Shown here: positions 10,614-22,739 of the stretch, piece by piece | How the letters are laid out: the number at the start of each line of letters is the position of its first letter | How positions within the stretch are numbered: position 1 is the first letter of the stretch | Translations under genes and position numbers: made by a program | The notes under the pieces: model-generated | What the model saw: only the letters and a program-made list of their open reading frames with translations | Told to the model about the DNA's origin: nothing | Database searches by the model: none | From: Umbilicaria muhlenbergii | Taxonomy: Eukaryota; Ascomycota; Lecanoromycetes; Umbilicariales; Umbilicariaceae | Direction: 5' to 3' | DNA: 64,000 nt | Assembly: GCA_000611775.1 (NCBI GenBank) | Contig: KK106981.1 | Span: 6,408,312 to 6,472,311 of the forward strand

Positions 10614-11590
10614 TCATGATCATGAACAACAGTGAAGACTCATCTTCATCAGGGAAGCCTGTTGATCTCTGAGCTCAATGTGATGAGAAGGGCTCTGAGT
10701 CAGAGTCAGTGAGTGAAACTGTGATGATCAACACCTTCAGAAAGAGATGAGGAAGCAGAGGAAGAAAATAATTTATTCAACATCTGAAAAGAGCTCAGCA
10801 TCTATCTTCAGGTGACATCTCTGACAGGGAGTTTCACTTTGTATGATGTCATGATGATACCTCACTGCCAGCTCATGTGCAGCAGGCTCATCATCATGAG
10901 CATGTGATTTGAGAGAACCTCAGTCACATGTTGTTAAGTACTGCTCACTGTGACTCTTGTATAAGAGCTGAAGTTGATCACTGCTTTGTATCAGACAGAG
11001 GAGCCTGCACATGTTGCATATCTTTTCATAATCCTCATGAGCAATGCACAGCAGAGTCTTTAATCATCACTGCTTTAACCTCTGAGAGCTCTGATGTTGT
11101 TGTTCTGCATGCACATGTCTATGATGATCAGAGGAGTGACAGCACATCATAAGTTTACCTTTCTTAATCTTCTTTTGTTTTGTTTAGAATGAAAAAATGT
11201 CATACTAATTGTCATACTTTATGTCATACTTTTGTCATACTTTTTGTCATACTTTTGCATTGTTAATTAATTATAGCATTTAATGATTGATCATCAGATC
11301 CTTATGCTGCTGTCTTTTATTAATCATTATTAACACTCTTCACGCCCCCTGCAGCTGCTCCTCAATATGAGTCTCATGACATTCACAATGAGGTGATTAA
11401 TGTTAATTCAGTAATCTCAAGAAGCTCATTCAAGCTCTTGTTGTCTTATTAAAGAGCACTGCTCATGCTCTTTACATCCTCAGCACTCATCAATCTCATC
11501 ATCATCAAGAGTACATTGAACTCTGTGAGCACTGACGTGTTGAGGAGATGAGGTCAGAGGCTTCATCAAACAGCAGTGAAGAAGAGTTTA
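10614..11590 (+). pseudogene. Antisense coding region with a cysteine cluster in chromovirus copy B
   Basis: The plus strand here is antisense to the element's pol. It starts near 10614 with an acidic, serine-rich stretch followed by a basic segment. A 74-codon open frame follows (10928-11152) with CDSC...C...CTCC...HEQC spacing, suggestive of metal binding. After about 200 bp with no shared frame, a second conserved block (about 11420-11590) contains SHHHQEYIELCEHWRVEEMR. Both blocks recur at peptide level in copies at 63000-63990 and 2980-3975, while the opposite frames do not. The gap between the blocks could be an intron; this is inference. It is not gag, pol or a recognisable envelope. 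Part of a fossil element and broken. Confidence 0.55.
11195..11265. repeat. GTCATACTTT/TATGACA array inside copy B
   Basis: Five GTCATACT units occur within about 65 bp at variable spacing. They sit between the two conserved blocks of the antisense coding region and correspond to the arrays at 3288-3365 and 63340-63400. Confidence 0.65.
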
Positions 11591-11879
11591 AGATGATGAA
11601 AGACAAGTAAATAAATGAAAATGACTTGACATGATGCTGATGAGGAGTTGAGTGTAAAATATTAATCTCAGATTCATTTTAATCTTTAAACTTGAAATGA
11701 AATGCTTCTGCACTTAAGTGTTCTCTGCAATGTGACACATCTGTTATAATGTAGTTCATGCAGTAATCTTATTACAGATTTTGTTATAACATCATAACAT
11801 CATAACTCCTGTCATATTCTTGTTGTAGAGCACAGGCTTCATCATAAAAGATCAGGTTAACAAAGCTGACAAAGTTTTC

Positions 11880-12045
11880 AATTCTTAAGACTCATGATTT
11901 TTGTGACAGCTTTCTTAAGGTTCATGACTTTTGTGACAGCTTTCTTAAGACTCATGACTTTTGTGACAGCTTTCTTAAGACTCATGACTTTTGTGACAGT
12001 TTTCTTAAAACTCATGACTTTTGCAACAGCTTCTCAATCAATCTT
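11880..12045. repeat. 31-bp minisatellite, about five units
   Basis: The unit CTTAAGACTCATGACTTTTG plus TGACAGCTTT repeats head to tail about five times with few differences. It lies directly downstream of the chromodomain of copy B (minus strand). The other family-1 copies have two separated units (about 2566-2672) and three units (about 62630-62725) at the same site. Confidence 0.9.
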
Positions 12046-13689
12046 GAAGAATCACATCATACAACTCACCTGAATTTCAGTTTATCAGAGTTGTCAGCAT
12101 GAAATTTTCACATTTTTGTCTTTACATTGCAGATGAAGTGTGCTGATTCTCATGTGTCATCTTAAACCTGATCTGTCAGCTTTTATTTGATGAAGTATTG
12201 AAGCTTGTCATCATAAATGTGATTATTTACAATTGCTTCAACTTCTCACTCATCATCTTGATTAAGTAGTAGGTCTTTTCCTGTCAATGCAGAAGAAACA
12301 TGACATGTGTCTTAAAATGACTTCAATAAAGTGATGTTGAACATGTTATAAATATTTCAATCCTCTGAGAGGTCAAGTTCATACAATGATTAACTTATCA
12401 CACATCATATCTTGAATGAGTTAAGCTTTTTTCAATGCAGTTTCTTCATCTGCTTGTTCACTGACACATTTTTTTCATTAATCAGTATTAAATCACCTTC
12501 TTTAAACATTATCTTCATTCAGTGCTGATTATAATAATTTGCATATATTTCATTAACCTGTCATAGCTGTTTCTGAGCTGTTGCAATTTAATCTTGAAGT
12601 CACTGTGCATCTGCATAAAGTCTTATTTATTCATGTGAGTGCTGTATAAATGACTTACTTAGACTCATCTGAGGGTCTCACTTTAAGTTAAGCTGAAAGG
12701 GGCTCTTTCTCATAACAGCATGTATGAAGTTGTTGTATGAGAACTTCATGCAGGGTAAAAGCTTGACTCAGTTCTTTTACTGCTCATTAATGAATATGTG
12801 TAAATACACCTTCAGGGACTGATTCTGCCTCTCAGTTTAATCATCAGTTTGCAGATGAAAAGCTGTTGACATGTTATGATGATATCACATGTGAAAGCAG
12901 AAGCTGATTCACTGCTCTGATGTAAACAGTTTATCTCTGTCTGTGATTAAGACTTTTGACATGTCATGATGCTTAATTATGTCTTGAATAAACACTTTAA
13001 TGAAGTCAGCAACTGACATTGTCTTCTGTACTGAAATATAATGAGTCATTTTGATCAACTTATCAACTACAATGAGGATTGAATCTCATGTTGTACTTTC
13101 ATATGTGCTGCTCAGTGACAGGTCTGTAATGAAGTTCATTGTCATCATATGTCATGACACTTTTGAGACTGATAATGAGTTTAATAACTTGTATGATTTG
13201 TGATGAGCTGACTTCACCTTTTGATATTCAACACAATCATGACAGTAACGTCATACATCTCTGACAGCATCAGGTCAGTCATAAGATCACTGCATTAACT
13301 TTATAATTTTTGACTTCCTGAAATGACCTGCAAAGACATCATCATGAAATTGACTGATCATCACATTGTAGAGGGCAGGGTTCTGTGAAATGTAGACTTT
13401 ATCATTATAATATACAACATCCTCAATTTCCTGCTAATATTTTCATACATCTGATAATATAAATGTCATATTTAACTGCATCTCTGATGTCATGATCATC
13501 TCTGAGTTCATGTCTATATTCATGTTTGTCATCTTGAACTCAGTCAAGTTGTTTTTATCCTCAAGAGAGGTAGTTAATCCCTGTTGTACTCATCATATCA
13601 AACCGTCTTTCAACTGCTCAGTATAAATTACATGTTCAAGCTGTTTGATAAACATTTTTGTATAAGCTGTTATCTCCTCACTTATTGAT

Positions 13690-14280
13690 GAGTGAGTAGA
13701 CATGAGTTGAAGCGCTTCAACAGTGTCAACAGAAGTGTTATCCTCAATTTAAAGATTAATAGAAACATGACTTGCATCATCATTTATAACTGCAGTGTTT
13801 GTTGAGCTATTTTTGATTAAGTGCTGCTGAGGCTCTGCATACTTAAATCCTTTAACTGAGTAATGACTTGCTTCTTGAGCAGATAAGTGCTGCATGATGT
13901 GTATTTTAATGATGTCATTGATTTCTTTTGACATGACATGACTTGCTTCTTGAGCAGGTAGGTTTCACATCACTGATGTTTTAATGAGACTGTCATCTTC
14001 AGTATTCATTGTATCAGTAGTATTCATTGTGACAGGCATGATATTTTTTTGTTGTAGCTCCTGTTGTACTGAGTGTCTTGACTGTAATTCATTACAGCTT
14101 GCTTCTTGAGCATGCAGGTTATGTACTGTTGATGTTTTAATCATGCTGCTGTCTTTGATGTTCATCATATCAGTAGTATTCATTATGACAGATATGATGT
14201 TCTCTTGTCATAACTTCTGTCATACTGAGCGTCTTGACTGCAGCATCATTGCAGCAAGCATGTATAATTTCTTCTGCACT
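13690..14280 (-). repeat. Diverged tandem peptide repeats in the RNase H-integrase linker of copy B
   Basis: On the minus strand the motif HAQEAS recurs at about 14100, 13950 and 13875, followed or preceded by MNTxD.S-IKTS-type segments. The equivalent place in the copy at 56468-64000 has a regular 90-bp tandem repeat. In ordinary chromoviruses the linker between RNase H and integrase is short and not repetitive, so this insertion of repeats is a family-specific trait. Confidence 0.65.
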
Positions 14281-17200
14281 GACTTATAGTCCTTACTTCC
14301 TAAATAAAAGGACTGTTGCATTATTTCAGCAGCAGTCAAGGTACTGACAGTCTTCAGCAGTTCATAATCAGACTGTTTTAATAAATCATTGACAGGGTTC
14401 TTCTTGCCTTCTTAATATGTGATTTTGAAGTCATATTCAGCAAGCTTCTCAGCTCATTTAAGCTGCCTTCATGTGAGGTTTGAGGTAGTCATGAATCAAA
14501 CAAGGTTTGCATGATTAATCAGTATGACAATTTGATGTCTAGCACCCTGACAGTAGTGCTGTCAATGATGCATGACTTTCATGATGACAAGGAGCTCTTG
14601 CTCACCTGTATTATATCAAGTCTCAATATTTAGCAGCTTCTTGCTGTAGTAAGTAACTGATAATCAGTGTAATTGATTGTTGATCTTGAAGTGTTGTGTT
14701 AAGATTCTGTTAATTGTGAATTCAGAGGCGTCTGTTTCAACCCTCATGAGTTTGTTTTCATCAAAGTAGTGTAGTAATGAAGCACTCATGAAGGTCTTCT
14801 TTAAAGCTTTAAACACTTTCAATGCAGCTCCTGAAAGTGAAAAAGAGACAGGTATGATGTTTTCTTGTTGTAACTCTCCTCTGACTTGCAGATTACATGT
14901 TGAATACTTTGTACTGAACCTTTGCAATGAGGTCAGGTTGTTTCACTTTCTTTTAATAACAGTCTGTTAAGACTGAAGAGGAGAGGATGATGTATTCTTA
15001 ATCTTCTTTTTATTCTTTCCTGTTTTCAGAAGATTTAACAATGATGCTGCAATTCATGAATAATCTCTTATGAACCTTCAAAAGAAGTTGATGAAGTCTA
15101 GAAAAACCTGCAATTCATGAATGTTCTTCAGAGGCAGTCATTCTTTAACAGTTTAAATTTTCTTCAAGTTCATGTATATGCCTTTTGTGTTGATTTTAAA
15201 TCCTAGGAAGTTCACTTCTGTTGCATTAAATGAGCACTTACTGATCTTAAGATGAAGATCATGACGTCATAGTGCACTTAGTACTTGTCATACATGCTCT
15301 TCATGCTTAGACTCATCTTTGCTAAAGATCAAGATATCATTCAAGTAAATCATGCATGTGATGTTTAAAAACTCATCAAGCACTTTATCAATGAAGGCTT
15401 GAAATGTAGCAGGAGCATTCATGAGACTGAATGACATGATGAGATATTTAAACAAGCTGAACTGTGTTCAGAATGCTGTTTTTCACTCATCTTCACCCTT
15501 GATTCATATTCAATTATATGCATTCTTGCAGTTCAGCTTAGTGAACTTCTTAGCTCCTTGAAGATAATTCAACATGTCTGATATAAGTGATAGTGAGTAA
15601 TGATTCTTAATAATAATATCATTTAAGCGCTTATAATCAATGATTAGTCATAGGCTGCTGTCTGATTTCAGTACAAACATAACAGGTGAAGCTGCAGGTG
15701 ATATTAATTTACAGATTATATTTATCTTCATGATGTCATCTAGATATACCTTCAGTACATTAAGCTCAGCTGAAGACATTAAGTATAACTTTCTGAATGA
15801 AGGTTGCTGCCCTGATTTCAAGTTAATGACATGATCATGTGAACTTCTCTCAAGCAGAGACTGCTTCTCAGCTGCTTAAAATATGTCTGTGAAGTCATGA
15901 TATTCAGGAGGTAAACTGTCATAGATATTATCATACTCTTTGTTGTATCACAATGAGTTTATTTGTAGAGTATATTCTTTCATATTAATTATTAAGTCTG
16001 ACAGTTCTATGAAGTGTTCTGTAATGAAAAGGTTGTTTATATGTAGAATGTTCTTCAGCATCTTCTTCTCACTGACAGTGAATACTCAGTGTGCTGTGAT
16101 ATGCCTCACCTTTTTTCATAGAAATTTCCCCGTGTCATATTCATGATTCAGGTTTGCATTGACTAGAAATGATAACCTGAGGATGAAAGATGCTGATGCA
16201 TTATTTAAGATGACAAAGAAGTGATTATTATAATGATAAAGTTAACTGTTGATGTCATACACTGTAATTGTCAGTATGATGGACTCTGATAAATCAATCA
16301 CATTGCTTCATGCATTGACTTGAGCTCTGTAGGGTTCAGTTTGTAAAAACAGCTCATTGACAACACCTCATGTGATAATATTGCCTTAACTGCTGTTGTT
16401 GATAATATATGAGTATTTTTTCTTCAGATCACCTCTTGTTATATGAAAATTCACCTTTAACTGCCCTGATATCAGATGTGAGATATCATTAATGATAAAT
16501 AAGAAGATGAGCTGAAGGTTAACTGTAAATCATTTATTCACATCAACTGCAGTAGTGACTGCTGTTGATCATCTCATCATACATTCATTTATTCAATGAT
16601 TGATGACTTCACACTTAATACAGAGGTCTGCTGTCTTTTGTGCATTCACTTCATTCTTTGAAATAAAGTCTTCTTGTCAGCATGAGGGTCTTGTGAATGT
16701 TTATGTTGTTGTCATAATCACTTTCTTCACAACTGATATGTAATTTAAATTTCAGCTTTGATCATGATTACTTTTTTAATAGAAACCTCATGAATTGTTT
16801 TCTCTTTCATGATTAAATTGTTGAGGGTGAAAGGTTTATTATTCAGTGAATGATTTTTTTCTGTCATAGTATGACATTCCTGTCATACTTTTGTTTATAT
16901 CATCAATCTTGTTCTGATAATCCTTTTTGCTGTCTGAGCGGCTTCAGAAGGGTTCATGATCAATAATAACATCAAGATGTGCTGAAATTTCTTGCACTGA
17001 TTATCTTGCAACCTGCGTCAAATCTCAACATCATAGTTCAGTCAAGACATGATGAGGAAGTCTTGATCATCAGTGATCTTAAATGAGTGTCTCACTGATC
17101 TCTTTGTGTGAAGTTGAGAGAAAGCAGTAGAGTTCTGATAATCTGTTGTATCAGAAGATGATTGTATCATTGTTATGAAATTCAGCTGCATTAAAGGTGA

Positions 17201-17951
17201 TGATATTTTGTTCATTTGTATCTTCATCAGAGGCTAAGTTCTTTTCTAGAATCTTTAAAAAGTTGTCATAAATAATTTAAATGTGATCATGCTGTTCCTT
17301 CTGCTTTCATTAATCACTCATGACTGTTTTCTTGAGGTGAGAGGCTGCTCAGATGATGAAATCTCATTCAGTAAGAAATTGCTTCAGCATCAGCTCTCAG
17401 CTCAGGTTGATTTCATTTAAGTATTTTTGAAGTTTTTCTTTAATGATTTTAACACCTCCTGTGTAAAGATGAGGCTCTCATGCCTTGATGAAGTGTTAAA
17501 AAGGGGGAGGTGCAATATCTGTTATAACTTGACATCATAATTCATGTGATGAACTTGCATTATTTCCTGAGTTTGTCATAATTGAAGGACCTTCTTTCAG
17601 GTGTTAATTGAGCTCTCAGAGCTCTCTTTTATTGTTCTTAAACTCAATTTCTTGTCTTATGTGTTGTAGTTGTAATCACTGACGCTCAATGACCTCCTGA
17701 TTGTGAGCAGTGACTGCCTCAAGGTCTTTAATGAAGTCATCAAGGTTGCCTGCATTGATATGTTCATCATTGTCATTGATGATGTCAGAGGCAGAAGTGT
17801 TGACAGCTGATAATGTGAACCTGTTAATTGAAGGCTCTGATTCAACTTAATTATCAACTGTTTCACTGACCTGATGAGATTGAAGTGTTGATGTCATCAT
17901 GTTTTATGCTTCTGATGTGACCGTTCACCTGAAGGTACTGAGTGATCAGTA

Positions 17952-18230
17952 TGTAAAAAGCTGAGTGTACAATGATTGTCATAGTGGTGTTTGAACGGGG
18001 TATCATAGGCAAAAGTCATGATAAGATCAATGCAGTGATTATACATCTTTTATTCAGTGGCAAAACTGATCACTGAGAAAGCAGGTTTCTGAACCTCCTT
18101 GTGAAGAGTTTTCACTTGATGTCAAGGTGTTAAGCGCTGAGTCATCATGTTTATATAATGTCATACTATAGTGTTGTACTATAGTGTCATACTTGTCATA
18201 CTGTCATACTATTATATGGTGACCTTGACA
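17952..18230 (-). repeat. Family-1 LTR (5' LTR of copy B), 279 bp
   Basis: Plus-strand sequence runs from TGTAAAAAGCTGAG to GGTGACCTTGACA. The leader downstream on the minus strand begins TACTGATCACTCAGTACCTTC, the same as after the LTRs at 8961 and 56760, and should contain the primer binding site. I could not assign a tRNA. Confidence 0.9.
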
Positions 18231-21200
18231 CTTTCACAGAAATCACTCAGAGCTCTAATGTGAAGTTTAAAAAGAAGTTGATCTCACAAAGAGCAGACTT
18301 CCTGTCTTTGAAGGCTCAGACTGTCTTTAAATTTCTAATGCTGACTTTTATCACTGCTTCATTTCTGCAACATTTCAACATTATGTTATTAATACATCTT
18401 GAAACTGATGCATCTGAGTACACTATTTCAGATATTCTCTCATAGAAGCACTTTGATGAATGATGAGTTACAGTTTACTTCTCACAGAAGATGATACCTG
18501 CAGAGTGAAAGTATGAAACTCATAATGAGAAGTTACTCATAATTGTTAAGAGCTTTCATCACTGACAGCACTACATAGAAGGATTCACTCATTCAGTTGA
18601 GATGCTATCAGATCACTTAAGCTTGTGAAGCTTTATAACAACTCATAAGCTCTCACAAAGACAGATTCAGTGAGCTCTGACTTTATTCATCTATGATTTT
18701 GTTATCATTTATTGAAAGAGAACTTTAAATTCTGCTGACAGTTCTTCACAGAGATTTAATCTTCAACATGAAGTGAAATAAGAGAATGAGATTGAGAATG
18801 CTTCAGTACTGCAACAAATACTGTTTTTAACAGTAGCTCTGATTTTAATTAAGTATAAAGATGATTTATTAACTCAAGAGGTACACCTTTATGAGGTATG
18901 AATCATCAGTACTATAAGTTCATGACAACAAACTCAACAAAAACAAGCCTCAAAGGCTGTTTTAAATGAAGGATCTTATGAGGAGATTGACATCTCTCTT
19001 ATTAAGACACTGTCTGAATTTCTGTGAATTAATTCACTTATGAAGCATATGCTGAAACAGATCACTGCTCATAAGATTAATTTAAAATTGTTAAACTTTC
19101 ATTCTCTTTGATCACAAAAGGATGATCTTTTATACTTTAACTCAATGCTTTATATACCTCATGTGGAGTCACTACAACTTGAGATTATTAAGAAGCATCA
19201 TGATGAGTCACTTGCAAATCACCTCACAACAGAGAAAATTTATGTGTTAATACACACAAAATACTACTGGTTGAACATGTGAAAGTAAATTCAGAAATAC
19301 TGCAACTTCTGTCTTATCTGTCAGAGAGTGCAGATCATTTGTGAAAGACAATTAAAATTACTACAGCTCATATTTATCTTGAAAGAACTCTGAGAAGTAC
19401 TCACTTTAAACTTTATAACTGACCTTTCAGAGAGTCATGCTTATGAGGGTGTGTATGATGTTATACTGATGATGATGTGCAAATTCTCAAAAATGTCACA
19501 TTATATATCAGTCAGAAAGGACTGAACTGCAGATCAACTTATGAAAGCCTTTGTTAAAAAGATTATTAAACTGCATGAAGTTTCACAAGCTTTGATTTCA
19601 GATTGTGAATCTGTTTTCATCTCAAGACTCTGAATCAATTTGATGTTCACATTAAAGATTGAACACTGATTGAGCACTGCCTTTCATTCACAAACTGATG
19701 AGCAGACTGAACAGCAGAATAACACACTGAAATAATATCTGTGAAGTTATGTCAATTATTAATAAGATAATTGAACCTCATTTTTAACACTGATTGAGTT
19801 CACATACAATGTGAGCTTGCACTTCTCTATTGAAAAGGCACTTTTTAAGATTATTTATAACTTCATACCTAGGTCTGACATGCTTACTGTGAAGAAACTT
19901 GCCAAGTACTCTGCAGTAATTAAGACTACTATGAAGATTGAGTAACTTACAGAGTGACTTCACAATATTTAAATAAAAGTCTGCAGAGCTCTTGTGAAGT
20001 TTTAAAAGTATCAGATCAAGCACTACAATCAGTTTCATCTAAATTTTAACTTTAATATTGAACAGTTAATCTGATTAAAAGTTAAGAACATCACCTTGAA
20101 GTGATTCTTGTGAAAGCTAAATTGACAATGTTATGAACCTTTCAAAATTATCAAGAAGATTGATAATGTTGTTTATCAATTTAAGTTATTAAAGGAACTT
20201 CACATTCATGATGTGTTTCATGTTAACCTGCTCTGTGATCACAAACTGCAGATAGATGAAGATACATCAGAGTTTAAATCACTGCATCTTGTGAAGGACT
20301 CAGCTGAGAGAGAGTGAAAAATTAAGATTATAACAGCCTCATAAGTGATGATCAGCTTTAAGGATAAGCTTGTTCTATAATATTAAATTGTCTGAAAGAA
20401 TTCCTCAGAGATTACTTAAGAGCCTGTGAATAATGTTCACAACTTTAAGAAGTTAATTAAGAAGTTTCATACAAACTTTTCTGAAGCTCTGTGAGCTATA
20501 ATCAACATTAGTACACAATTGTGAGAAAGTTGAGTAAAGAGTTAAAGTTCTCTTCTGTCACTTGAAGCACAAGGCTGTTAAAAAACTGAAAAGAAGATTT
20601 CCTTACAGAGTTAAACACTCATGAAGGAAATTGAGTCACACTGATTTCAGTCTCAGAGAGACTTATTAGTCTTAAGCACTGTGAAGAGGTTCACTTCATG
20701 ACTTAAAGATCAGTATTTACCTTCAGTTGAGTCTGATGAGTCTCAATCTTTCTTGATTTGTTACAGTGAGATTTCATCCTTCAGTAAGATCTGTGAGTTC
20801 TCACCTTTTTTGAGTCAATCATTTAGAACACAGCCTTATGAGCAGCTCTCTGACAGCTTCAACTCATCTTGTGTTTTTTCTTCTTCCTCACCCTGCACTC
20901 TTTCTGAAGAGCCTAACAGGCAGCTTCAGAGGCAGGAGAAGGTGAAGATGAAGATGAAGACTGAAACAGATCAAAGAAAGAGTTTGATGAGAACTCTGTG
21001 AAGAACAACTCATGAGAAGAAGAGGTGAAGGATGATAAGACTGAGAAGATGAAAGCAGCAGCAGCTGAGAGCACAATAACAGTCATTAAAACAGCTGCAG
21101 GCTGAGGCACAGGTGAAGTGAAGGCTGAAACATAATTAATCAAGCTGTGAAGAATGTTTGTGAAGATATATCAGGGAAGACATAAGCTTTTCTGATATGC

Positions 21201-21689
21201 TGAAGATATTCAGCGCATTTGACTGTGTGTGAAGATAAAAAGTAATTTCTGAAACAGTTGAGGCTGTGCTCTGCAGCAGCAGTGACACACAGTTCACAGA
21301 TGTGAGAGAGGATGCTCTCTGTCTTCACAATCATTATTAAGAAGATCAGTTTGTGAAGAGGTCTTGCAAAGAGACAGTCACAAAAAGTGTTCATAAAGGA
21401 TACTTACAGACTGACTTTCAGTCTTACTCACAATCAGTGAGCTTTATGAGCTGCTTTGAGACAACACAGTCACAGAGCTGAGGCTCACCTCAGAGAGCAG
21501 CCTTTTGAAGAGAGAGGTTTTGAGCAGCATTATTGACATAAACAAAGACAGAAAAGACATAAGAATCACACATAATTTGCTTTAAGATATTGTTGAGATG
21601 ATTGATGTGAAGCATGATATTTACATCTCTGTTAGTAAAGTCTTCAATGAAAGTGCATTGTGAAGGCAGATTGCAAGAGCGCATCATGA

Positions 21690-21890
21690 AAGCAGATTAT
21701 AACAGTGAAAATTCATCATAAAGGGCAATTTCATTGAAGCAGAGGCTTGTGACAGTGAAAATTCATTATGAAGAGCAATTTCATCAAGAGCAGAGACTTG
21801 CAACAGTGAAAATTTATTGTGAAAGGCTGAATTTCATCAAAACAATCACTTGCAACAATCAAATTTCATCACAAAAGTGAAACTATTGTG
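21690..21890 (+). repeat. About 51-bp tandem repeat, four diverged units, in family 2
   Basis: AACAGTGAAAATTCAT recurs at 21701, 21751, 21802 and, diverged, about 21853, a spacing of 50-51 bp (17 codons). It lies between the end of pol and the 3' LTR. It is probably a peptide repeat in the downstream region of the family-2 element. Confidence 0.7.
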
Positions 21891-22256
21891 AAGAGACAGT
21901 CCTGTAAGAAGAAATTAACACTTATCAGAGATGTTAAGATAGAGAAGTTGACAAAGATTACTGATGATGAAAATTGTCATCTTATATCACTTATTGAGAA
22001 TTCACACTCATGAAGCTGAACAACTAAATGAGTTCACAATGTGTAACAATCATGTGAAACACTCAATCAGTTCAGAATTGACTGCAACTTCACAAATAAC
22101 TTTATGAAGGAAGACTCTTTTTCTCACTGAATTTTAATGAGCTTTGAATCAATTTTTTTATAACAATTTTTTCAATTTTTTCAAATTTTTTTTTTCTACC
22201 TACAGAGTTGTTTTTTTTCCACATGATGCTTCATACTCATGAGAGTATGAGTTTTT

Positions 22257-22270
22257 GAAGAGAGGGGGCA
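22257..22270 (+). other. Polypurine tract of family 2
   Basis: GAAGAGAGGGGGCA directly precedes the TGTGAGC that begins the LTR at 22272. Position and composition fit the plus-strand primer of a gypsy element. Confidence 0.75.
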
Positions 22271-22271
22271 A

Positions 22272-22699
22272 TGTGAGCATTCAGTGTACAGGAACTCATC
22301 AGATGTCAGATCATAATAAAATAAATTATGCTGAGCAACAGTGCAGTCTTGTGAAGATAATTATCACTAGTTAATTAACTCTGTGAGAGTTTTTCATCAA
22401 TGAATATCACTACTGACACTTCACAGAAGGGGTTTGAGTAGTTAACATTATTATTAAATTAGCAATGAACACTCTACAAGGGCAGTGTATGCCTTGTGAG
22501 ATCTTTTTCAGCAGAACTAACTTAAAGAGAAATATATTATGAGATCAGAGTGTATCTCACTTTCTTTCTTAGCAATAATTCTACATCTACTCACAACACA
22601 TATTATTGTGAATCATCATTATAAGTTTAAGTCCTTACTTGTCACATAGCTTCATAATTTCTTAATTAAGATATTATCTCACAGTAGTATGCTTACACA
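22272..22699 (+). repeat. Family-2 3' LTR, about 428 bp
   Basis: The start is set by the polypurine tract (TGTGAGCATTCAG). The end is inferred from GCTTACACA at 22691-22699, which inversely matches the start. There is no second copy in the window, so the right boundary is a best guess. Confidence 0.55.
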
Positions 22700-22739
22700 T
22701 TTGTTGTCTCAGTTGAAATTATGTCATTTGATCTTGTAT

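Larger units (their letters stand above)
9713..18230 (-). mobile_element. Ty3/gypsy chromovirus, family 1, full-length copy B (8.5 kb)
   Basis: The element is bounded by two 279-bp LTRs and a perfect 5-bp target duplication (CTTTC). Reading on the minus strand it has the 5' LTR 18230-17952, gag about 17890-16700, protease/linker about 16560-16000, reverse transcriptase about 15850-15020, RNase H about 14960-14330, a repeat-bearing linker about 14280-13690, integrase about 13430-12650, chromodomain about 12270-12080, a minisatellite 12045-11880, an antisense coding region at 10614-11590 and the 3' LTR 9991-9713. It sits inside family 2 and is thus younger than it. The LTRs differ by roughly a tenth of their bases, mostly transitions; with an active mutation process that cannot be turned into an age. 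All genes are broken in many places. Confidence 0.9.
18231..22699 (+). mobile_element. Ty3/gypsy element, family 2, right part (RNase H, integrase, 3' LTR)
   Basis: After the target duplication CTTTC the family-2 pol resumes with RNase H (about 18231-18780, ETDASEYTISDIL at 18400-18440). The integrase follows (about 18990-20030): CNFCLICQRVQ zinc-binding part, LISDCESVFIS and STAFHSQTDEQTEQQNNTLK core parts. A C-terminal domain extends to about 20360. Some 1.9 kb of low-complexity, charged coding-like sequence follows, then a polypurine tract and a 3' LTR. The upstream part is at 9251-9712; further upstream sequence (protease, gag, 5' LTR) is not in the window. Broken in many places. Confidence 0.85.

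Noticed and set aside
20753-21143. Overlapping open frames on both strands (Ser/Lys-rich)
   Set aside because: Low-complexity GAAGA/TCTTC-rich sequence opens several frames at once. It belongs to the region downstream of family-2 pol, and no frame is clearly the coding one.
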